Source: Bacteroidota bacterium (GTDB taxonomy: Bacteria; Bacteroidota; Bacteroidia; Chitinophagales; Chitinophagaceae). From it: 37,440 nucleotides of DNA. This document shows positions 31,771-37,440 of the stretch, piece by piece. The stretch's first letter is position 1; each line of letters starts with the position of its first letter. The DNA is taken from contig JAFDXO010000157.1 of the NCBI GenBank assembly GCA_018267925.1, positions 1-37,440 of the forward strand. The letters run 5' to 3'. The position numbers were made by a program, and so were the translations under genes. The notes beneath the pieces are model-generated. The model did no database searches, was not told the origin of the DNA, and saw only the letters and a list, made by a program, of their open reading frames with translations.

Positions 31771-31965
31771 TCACTATCTTTTTTAATGATGCGCAAGTTA
31801 GCAAACCTCCATTCCAAAACTCATTATTTCGTGCTACTGCAACCAATTTCTTTTCTTAATTTAGCGCACTATAACCATACCTAACCCCAAAACATTTATC
31901 GCTGTTTTAAGGCGGATGGAACGAACATCAAATATTTAAAAGACCACAAAAGCATTACACACATT

Positions 31966-33537
31966 ATGGGTACCATCATCGCTGCCGCGATTGCCGTGGC
32001 GGCTATTTTAATAGGAATTTTTCTTGGAAAAATCATTTTTGCTAAAAACACTCAAAAACAAATTGAAGATGCCGAACAAAACGCAAGAAAAATCACAGAG
32101 GATGCAAAAGCACATGCAGAAACTATAAAGGAGAAAAAAATTCTCGAGGCAAAAGAGCACTATTTGCAACTGAAAAGTGACCATGAAAAAGAAACCTTAA
32201 TCAGAAACCAAAAAATTTCGGAAGCTGAACATAGGCTAAAACAACAACAGCAAAGCTGGAACGACAAGAATGCCAATCTGCAAAAACAAATCAACGAAAA
32301 CGAGCAGCTCAAGCAAAACTTGGACAAGCAAATTCAAGTGGTAAATATTAAGCGTACCGAGCTTGAAAAACATCAAGAAGAACATATTCGCCGATTAGAA
32401 AAAGTGGCTAACCTCAGTGCTGAAGAAGCAAAAGCTGAATTAGTTGAAATAGTGAAAGAAGAAGCACGCACTAAAGCTATGGCTCATGTGAAAGAAATCA
32501 TGGAAGAGGCGAAGGTGAATGCTACTAAAGAAGCCAAAAAGATTGTTATTCAAACTATTCAACGCACTGCTGCCGAGCAAACAATTGAAAACGCAATAAC
32601 CGTTTTTAACCTTGAAAGTGATGAACTAAAAGGGCAAATTATCGGTCGGGAAGGAAGAAACATTCGCGCCTTGGAAGCTGCTACCGGCGTTGATTTAGTG
32701 ATTGACGATACCCCTGAAGCCATCGTACTGAGTTGTTTCGATCCGCTTCGTCGCGAAGTAGCACGCCTATCTCTGCAAAGGTTAGTACAAGATGGACGAA
32801 TTCACCCAGCTCGTATTGAAGAAGTGGTTGAAAAAACCCGCAAACAATTAGAAGAGCAGATCATGGAGATTGGTGAAAGAACCATTATTGAATTAGGCAT
32901 TCATGGTTTGCACAAAGATTTAGTACGCATGATTGGCAAAATGCGTTTCCGTTCTTCTTATGGACAAAACCTCCTAATGCACTCAAAAGAAACAGCAAAT
33001 CTTTGCGGCATTATGGCTGCCGAATTAGGCTTAGGACAAAAGGTGGTAAAGCTTGCTAAACGTGCCGGTTTATTGCACGACATCGGCAAAGTTCCAGATG
33101 AAGAAACCGAATTGAGCCACGCACTATTAGGAGCTAAACTGGCAGAAAAATGTGGCGAGCATCCAGCCGTTATCAATGCCATTGGCGCACACCACGACGA
33201 AATGGAAATGAGCTTTATTATTTCTCCCATAGTACAAGCTTGTGATGCCATTAGCGGTGCAAGACCCGGCGCACGACGCGAAATGATGCAAAGCTATTTG
33301 CAACGAATAAAAGACTTGGAAAACTTAGCAACCGCCTATAATGGTGTAGAAAAAGCATACGCCATTCAAGCCGGACGTGAACTTAGAGTTATTGTAGAAG
33401 CTGAAAAGGTTTCAGATACAGAAAGTGACCGACTTTCATTTGAAATTGCCGACAAAATTCAAAAAGAAATGCAATATCCCGGTCAAATAAAAGTTACTGT
33501 AATCCGCGAACTAAGAGCCGTAAATATTGCCCGATAA
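31966..33537 (+). CDS. rny: Ribonuclease Y
   Basis: A 523-residue membrane-anchored endoribonuclease that initiates mRNA decay. Layout: N-terminal transmembrane helix ([20 protein letters not shown]), a long coiled coil (about 25-200), a KH domain with the [13 protein letters not shown] loop, and an HD domain with His371-Asp372 in LLHDIGK and a later GAHHDEME. Length and motifs are complete. The 195-bp stretch before it (31771-31965) holds no gene; only a weak TAATTTAG resembles a -7 box, giving a leader of about 100 nt. Confidence 0.96.
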   Translation: MGTIIAAAIAVAAILIGIFLGKIIFAKNTQKQIEDAEQNARKITEDAKAHAETIKEKKILEAKEHYLQLKSDHEKETLIRNQKISEAEHRLKQQQQSWNDKNANLQKQINENEQLKQNLDKQIQVVNIKRTELEKHQEEHIRRLEKVANLSAEEAKAELVEIVKEEARTKAMAHVKEIMEEAKVNATKEAKKIVIQTIQRTAAEQTIENAITVFNLESDELKGQIIGREGRNIRALEAATGVDLVIDDTPEAIVLSCFDPLRREVARLSLQRLVQDGRIHPARIEEVVEKTRKQLEEQIMEIGERTIIELGIHGLHKDLVRMIGKMRFRSSYGQNLLMHSKETANLCGIMAAELGLGQKVVKLAKRAGLLHDIGKVPDEETELSHALLGAKLAEKCGEHPAVINAIGAHHDEMEMSFIISPIVQACDAISGARPGARREMMQSYLQRIKDLENLATAYNGVEKAYAIQAGRELRVIVEAEKVSDTESDRLSFEIADKIQKEMQYPGQIKVTVIRELRAVNIAR

Positions 33538-33539
33538 CA

Positions 33540-33555
33540 AACTAAAATTTTAGTT
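33540..33555. repeat. Perfect 16-bp palindrome between rny and the biotin carrier gene
   Basis: AACTAAAATTTTAGTT is its own reverse complement, 2 bp after the rny stop and 23 bp before the next ATG. It could be an operator or chance in AT-rich DNA. Confidence 0.4.
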
Positions 33556-33578
33556 GTCTTCACTTACACTAATAGCTA

Positions 33579-34079
33579 ATGCTACAAACAACCATCAACG
33601 AACAAAGAACAATTTCCGTTTCTACATCCGGAAACCAATGGCTACTGAATGAAAGCGAAGTTTCCTTTGATATGCAGCCCTTACCCAATGGTTTAATCAG
33701 CATCTTGTATAATGGAAAAAGTTTTACGGCCTTAGTTGAAAAAATAGATCGAAAAACAAAAACATTATGGCTAAACATTAACGGACAAACCTACTCTGTA
33801 ACAATCAAAGAAGAAATTGATCAATTGCTTAGCAAGATGGGGTTAGACCTGAAAGCCATGCAAAAAACAGAACCCGTAAAGGCACCCATGCCTGGCATGA
33901 TTTTGAAAGTGTTGGTAGAACCCGGGCAACCTATCAAAAAAGGAGATGCCCTTATCATCTTGGAAGCTATGAAAATGGAAAACAGTTTAAAATCAACTTC
34001 TGATGCAACCGTTAAAACAGTGCGTATTTCCGAAAAAACAGCCGTAGAAAAAGGAGCTATTTTGATTGATCTTGAGTAA
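33579..34079 (+). CDS. Biotin/lipoyl attachment domain protein (biotin carboxyl carrier)
   Basis: A 166-residue carrier for biotin-dependent acyl-CoA carboxylases. The C-terminal biotinyl domain (about 97-166) has the motif ILEAMKMENSL with Lys132 as the biotin site, 34 residues from the C-terminus as expected, and KAPMPGMILKVLVEPGQPI at its start. The N-terminal part (1-90) is a beta-rich region as in carrier proteins of propionyl-/acetyl-CoA carboxylase in Bacteroidota. The carboxylase and transferase genes are not in the window. It follows rny by 41 bp. Confidence 0.92.
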   Translation: MLQTTINEQRTISVSTSGNQWLLNESEVSFDMQPLPNGLISILYNGKSFTALVEKIDRKTKTLWLNINGQTYSVTIKEEIDQLLSKMGLDLKAMQKTEPVKAPMPGMILKVLVEPGQPIKKGDALIILEAMKMENSLKSTSDATVKTVRISEKTAVEKGAILIDLE

Positions 34080-34094
34080 ATAATAACCCAACAG

Positions 34095-35195
34095 ATGCCT
34101 CGTTTGATAAGACTGTTTATATGGAGTTTCTTGATTGTTTGCGGTGCTTTTTCGGCACAGGCACAACGATGGTCTTATATCTATATTCAAGGTGATAAGC
34201 AAACACCCTTCTATGTAAAATTAGAAGGCGAAATGCTACCCCGTTACAGCAAAAATTACTACATCTTGCCACAATTGGAAGCCGGACCCATTCATGTACA
34301 AATCTTGTTTCAACAAAATGAATATCCGGCACAAAACTTCACTGTATTAGTTCCCGAAAACGGGTCTCGCGGTTTTTTGCTGACACGCAAGGAAAACACC
34401 TTTTCCCTGTATGATATTCAACAACGGTTCTATCTTTTTCCGGGTGAAGAAGGAGAAGATCATTTACCTGAAATGATTACCATTGCCCCCAAACCTAAAA
34501 ACATACCCGACACTAAACAAACCAAGACATCAGATACATCCATCACTAATAACCAACCTAAGTTTTTAGATAATGTGGTTTTAGATAATATTCATGCTGT
34601 TCAAATTGCTGAAAACAATAACGAACCGAATATTCAACCTAATAAAGAATTTGAAAAAACAGTTTCAACACCTAAAGCTGAAAACCCTAACATTCCAACA
34701 CCCGCTCAAGAACAACCCACAGTTGTACTTCCGGTTACAACACCCCCCCCCGCAACAACACCAAATGCCGAGCAAAAACCTTTCAATATTGCAGAAGAAC
34801 AAACTGTTGAAGAAGCCGCTCACAACCAATCAGAAACGGAGGTTCCCGTCGAAACACCACCTGCTACCGTAACTACACAACCCATAGCCTCAACCAACCC
34901 ACAGTGCCCCAATCCTTTGGAAGACGAAGCTTTCGACAAATTATTTGCAGCTGTTCGTACAAAAAATGATGATGAAAAACGAGCTGCCTTTTTGATGAAG
35001 AAAGCAGAGCAAAATTGTTTTTCTTCTCGCCAAGCATTTTTTTTAGCGAAAGAAATGCAACCTGAATCAATGCGTTATTCATTCCTTAAAAAAGCCTATC
35101 CACGCATCACCGATCAACAAAATTTTCCGGCATTAGAGGGCTATTTGTTCCAATCCTTAGAATGGAAAAGCTACTTCCGCCTAATCTATCAATAA
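34095..35195 (+). CDS. Secreted protein with C-terminal DUF4476 domain
   Basis: A 366-residue exported protein with a signal peptide (MPRLIRLFIWSFLIVCGAFS, cleavage near AQAQ). An N-terminal beta domain (25-125, e.g. YIYIQGDKQTPFYVKLEGEM) is followed by a long low-complexity linker rich in Pro, Thr, Asn and Glu (about 130-270). The C-terminal 95 residues (CPNPLEDEAFDKLFAAVRTK through FQSLEWKSYFRLIYQ) match the DUF4476 pattern. The linker contains a run of nine C (34743-34751) that encodes Pro and could slip. It is followed after one base by the next lipoprotein gene, so the two are coupled. Confidence 0.85.
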   Translation: MPRLIRLFIWSFLIVCGAFSAQAQRWSYIYIQGDKQTPFYVKLEGEMLPRYSKNYYILPQLEAGPIHVQILFQQNEYPAQNFTVLVPENGSRGFLLTRKENTFSLYDIQQRFYLFPGEEGEDHLPEMITIAPKPKNIPDTKQTKTSDTSITNNQPKFLDNVVLDNIHAVQIAENNNEPNIQPNKEFEKTVSTPKAENPNIPTPAQEQPTVVLPVTTPPPATTPNAEQKPFNIAEEQTVEEAAHNQSETEVPVETPPATVTTQPIASTNPQCPNPLEDEAFDKLFAAVRTKNDDEKRAAFLMKKAEQNCFSSRQAFFLAKEMQPESMRYSFLKKAYPRITDQQNFPALEGYLFQSLEWKSYFRLIYQ

Positions 35196-35196
35196 C

Positions 35197-35724
35197 ATGA
35201 ACACTAAATTTCTTTTCGCATTATCCCTAACTTCAGTTTTATTCTTTTCCTGCAAATCATCAAAAGAAAAACTCATTACCCGAAAGTGGCAAGCAGCAAG
35301 AATAGAAAGCCCTGAATTAGATCAGCAAATTGCTTCTTCTCGAATCTTTTTTGATACCGTTGGAAAAAGTACGGATGCCGCAACTAACGAGCAGTTATAT
35401 GGTGCACGCAATATGGATAGTTTGCGCGTAGAACTCAAAAACCAATTAGACAGCTTCATAGCTATGCAACAAGAAACCGTGTTGCACACTTGGCTCCATT
35501 TTTTAAAAAATGGAACCGTAGCAGTTTCATTCAATACTCCGGTAGATACAGTAAAATGGTATTTTGATGATGATGGTAACCTGATGTTAGATGAAATGCA
35601 ACAGAAAGGAGCCGGAGATAAAATAAAAATGGAAGTACTCGACCTATCCGACACCTTGCTACAACTACGTTTCACAGAAAACGGATTTAGCAGTACTGCT
35701 TTTTTTCATCCTGCTACTCCCTAA
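35197..35724 (+). CDS. Lipoprotein of unknown function, lipocalin-like
   Basis: A 175-residue protein with a lipoprotein signal (MNTKFLFALSLTSVLFFSC, lipid Cys19). The mature region begins KLITRKWQAARIE, the typical first strand of lipocalin-like Bacteroidota lipoproteins, and continues with WLHFLKNGTVAVSF and VKWYFDDDGNLML. A helical insert lies around residues 60-95. Function unknown. Its ATG is one base after the stop of the DUF4476 gene. No clear terminator follows before the pdhB promoter. Confidence 0.8.
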   Translation: MNTKFLFALSLTSVLFFSCKSSKEKLITRKWQAARIESPELDQQIASSRIFFDTVGKSTDAATNEQLYGARNMDSLRVELKNQLDSFIAMQQETVLHTWLHFLKNGTVAVSFNTPVDTVKWYFDDDGNLMLDEMQQKGAGDKIKMEVLDLSDTLLQLRFTENGFSSTAFFHPATP

Positions 35725-35757
35725 TTCACAATAAAATACCTTATAGATAGCTTCAAC

Positions 35758-35788
35758 TTTGCCAAATGCCTCTTGCCACTTATCTTTG
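35758..35788 (+). promoter_or_regulatory. Promoter of the pyruvate dehydrogenase beta gene
   Basis: TTTG (35758-35761) is followed after exactly 19 nt by TATCTTTG (35781-35788). The predicted start near 35793 gives a leader of about 27 nt. Confidence 0.7.
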
Positions 35789-35819
35789 ACCTTTTAAAAT
35801 AAAACTCAAACCACAGTAC

Positions 35820-36806
35820 ATGCGAACCATACCTTTTCGTCAAGCACTACGCGAAGCAATGGAAGAAGAAATGCGTCGTGATGACCGCGTTTTTTTGATG
35901 GGCGAAGAAGTAGCACAATATAACGGAGCCTACAAAGTAAGTCAAGGAATGTTGGACGAATTCGGTCCTCGTCGCATTATTGATACACCTATTGCCGAAC
36001 TTGGCTTTGCCGCTATAGGTGTAGGTGCTGCCATGAACGGTGCTCGCCCTATTATTGAGTTTATGACTTGGAATTTTGCAGTGCTACCTCTTGATCAGAT
36101 TTTAAACCATGCAGCGAAAACACTGTCTATGAGTGGCGGGCATTTTACTTGCCCTATTGTATTTCGTGGACCAAACGGATCAGCCGGACAATTGGGAGCA
36201 CAACACTCTCAAGCATTTGAGAACTTATATGCCAATATGCCGGGCTTAAAAGTTATTTCAGTTTCCAATCCATACGATGCAAAAGGCTTACTGAAAGCTG
36301 CTATACGTGATGAAAACCCTATCGTGTTTATGGAAAGTGAAGTTATGTATGGCGATGTGGGCGAAGTACCTGAAGAAGAATATATCATACCAATAGGTAA
36401 AGCTGATATCAAGCGAGCCGGTACAGATGTAACCTTAGTATCCTACAATAAAACGATGAAAGTAGCATTGGGTGCAGCCGATGAACTTTCCAAAGAAGGT
36501 ATTAGTGCTGAAGTAATAGACCTGAGAACAATTCGCCCACTTGATTGGCATACTATTCTTAATAGTGTCAAAAGAACCAATAGATTGGTAATTGTTGAAG
36601 AACAATGGCCATTTGGATCCGTTGGATCTGAAATAGCTTATCGCATCCAAAAAGAAGGGTTTGATTATTTAGATGCACCCATTCGTAGAATTGCCTCGGC
36701 AGATGCCAATATGCACTATGCACCCAATTTAGTAGCTGCTTATCTACCTAATATTGAACAAACCGTAAAAACGGTCAAAGAGGTGATGTACGCAACAGGA
36801 CGTTAA
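35820..36806 (+). CDS. pdhB: Pyruvate dehydrogenase E1 component, beta subunit
   Basis: A 328-residue transketolase-like beta subunit that, with E1 alpha and thiamine diphosphate, decarboxylates pyruvate. Motifs: FLMGEEVAQYNGAYKVSQG, DTPIAELGFAAIGVGAAMNG (catalytic/cofactor-binding Glu), and VFRGPNGSAGQLGAQHSQAF with the conserved His region. LRTIRPLDWHTILNSVKRTN and VEEQWPFGSVGSEIA in the C-domain fit PDH rather than branched-chain E1 beta. The alpha subunit and E2 are not adjacent, as is common in Bacteroidota, where pdhA is often elsewhere. Confidence 0.94.
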   Translation: MRTIPFRQALREAMEEEMRRDDRVFLMGEEVAQYNGAYKVSQGMLDEFGPRRIIDTPIAELGFAAIGVGAAMNGARPIIEFMTWNFAVLPLDQILNHAAKTLSMSGGHFTCPIVFRGPNGSAGQLGAQHSQAFENLYANMPGLKVISVSNPYDAKGLLKAAIRDENPIVFMESEVMYGDVGEVPEEEYIIPIGKADIKRAGTDVTLVSYNKTMKVALGAADELSKEGISAEVIDLRTIRPLDWHTILNSVKRTNRLVIVEEQWPFGSVGSEIAYRIQKEGFDYLDAPIRRIASADANMHYAPNLVAAYLPNIEQTVKTVKEVMYATGR

Positions 36807-36810
36807 AAAA

Positions 36811-36846
36811 ACGGAGGGTTTGATACCTAAAAACCTTCCGTTTTTT
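36811..36846 (+). terminator. Intrinsic terminator after pdhB
   Basis: ACGGAGGGTTT (36811-36821) pairs with AAACCTTCCG-T (36831-36841) with one G-T pair, and is followed by a T-run to 36846. It lies 4 bp after the pdhB stop. Confidence 0.85.
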
Positions 36847-36873
36847 ACTCTTTTTATTCATATTCCCCCCCCA

Positions 36874-37440
36874 TCACTCCTTCAAAAACCGAATCGTTTG
36901 CTCGCCTATTTTGAGCAGATAAGCACCGGTGGGTAAGGTTTTGATGTCTATCTCGCCGTTGGGATCGGTGTTGCCTTGCAGCACTTGTTTGCCACCCATG
37001 TCATACACCGAAAACAGCCCGCTTGGCTGCTCGCTGTAATGTAGCGTACTCTGCGCCGGATTGGGAAAAACCGTAAATGGCTTCATCTTGTTGGGATCAT
37101 TGACTGATAAGGAATAGCCATTGAAGCCGATGATAAAAGTACCTGAGCCACTAAATATTTGATTTGGGTTAAAGAGAATATCCATGGAATCCTTAAAAAA
37201 ATCAGTAAATCGTAAATGTGTTGAATCTTTTGAATAATACCAAACCAAATTAAATTCACCTTGCATATAAATATAGTATCGCCCGTCCCATTTTCTAGAT
37301 AGTTCCACCAACAAGTTTTGGGGTGTATCGTTGGGTAACGGCTTCATGGAATATGGGTAGGGTATCTGCAAAGGTATCTTCATCCATCCCCCTGGACCTA
37401 TATTTGTTTTAAGTGTAAACAGGCTATCATAAAACACCTG
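36874..37440 (-). CDS. T9SS-secreted protein, C-terminal part (runs off the right edge)
   Basis: The frame is open to the window edge, with at least 188 residues. The last 75 form a type A type IX secretion sorting domain: FTVFPNPAQSTLHYSEQ, then LFSVYDMGGKQVLQG, then LPTGAYLLKIGEQTIRFLKE at the very end. That signal directs export through the outer membrane and is normally cleaved. The upstream part seen here is beta-rich with no recognised domain, so the catalytic or adhesive function lies outside the window. A GTG at 37437 is internal, not the start. A run of eight C at 36865-36872 lies just after the stop. Confidence 0.85.
   Translation of the reverse strand, partial: QVFYDSLFTLKTNIGPGGWMKIPLQIPYPYSMKPLPNDTPQNLLVELSRKWDGRYYIYMQGEFNLVWYYSKDSTHLRFTDFFKDSMDILFNPNQIFSGSGTFIIGFNGYSLSVNDPNKMKPFTVFPNPAQSTLHYSEQPSGLFSVYDMGGKQVLQGNTDPNGEIDIKTLPTGAYLLKIGEQTIRFLKE

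Noticed and set aside
36865..36872. Eight-C run as a phase-variation tract
   Set aside because: It lies outside coding sequence, just after the stop of the T9SS protein.
1..37440. CRISPR array, tRNA or rRNA genes
   Set aside because: No regularly spaced repeats, no tRNA-like T-arm sequences and no rRNA sequence were seen on either strand.

Overview
The window looks like chromosomal DNA of a Bacteroidota bacterium, possibly Chitinophagia- or Sphingobacteriia-like, though genus cannot be told. The support is: repeated TAnnTTTG promoter boxes (three with a TTTG element 18-19 nt upstream); start codons without Shine-Dalgarno sequences; a type IX secretion C-terminal sorting domain at the right edge; DUF4476 and lipocalin-like lipoproteins; and RNase Y plus a menaquinone-type electron-transfer pair. 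The DNA is AT-rich and gene-dense, with no tRNA, rRNA or CRISPR array seen.

Left part (1-7.5 kb): the tail of an IS30-family transposase, then a leftward acyl-CoA dehydrogenase, then a rightward norC-norB-norQ-norD operon for a cytochrome-c-dependent nitric oxide reductase and its two activation proteins. The norC upstream region has two matching Crp/Fnr-type boxes and a promoter box. A [2Fe-2S] ferredoxin and IscX follow, both linked to Fe-S cluster assembly. Next come a small lipoprotein and a secreted barrel-like protein.

Middle-left (8.6-21.9 kb, all leftward): one long overlapping gene train runs SDR, thioesterase, cinA, aroK, DUF423, polysaccharide deacetylase, LolA-like, LolB-like lipoprotein, hotdog dehydratase. 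The last four resemble the accessory genes of aryl-polyene/flexirubin clusters, but no synthases are present. A second train holds a small acidic protein, TolC, an inositol-phosphatase-family enzyme and thiL. Between them are a DegT-family enzyme with His in place of the PLP lysine and an EGF-domain lipoprotein.

Middle-right (22-29.5 kb): a split membrane Fe-S oxidoreductase of the HdrD/EMO type (ETF to menaquinone), which could take electrons from acyl-CoA dehydrogenases such as the one at the left edge. It is followed by a serine hydrolase lipoprotein, an ACP phosphodiesterase homologue, a small lipoprotein, then thrS and infC. The usual rpmI-rplT partners are missing after infC. The 370-bp gap there instead holds two copies of a 53-nt unit whose hairpin keeps pairing despite three base changes, with promoter boxes in front and T-tracts behind. 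This candidate small-RNA pair is the most novel feature in the window.

Right part (29.9-37.4 kb): a repeat-rich secreted protein, an SH3-NlpC/P60 peptidase, RNase Y, a biotin carrier protein, a DUF4476 protein with a nine-C tract, a lipoprotein, pyruvate dehydrogenase E1 beta, and the end of a T9SS-secreted protein that runs off the window.
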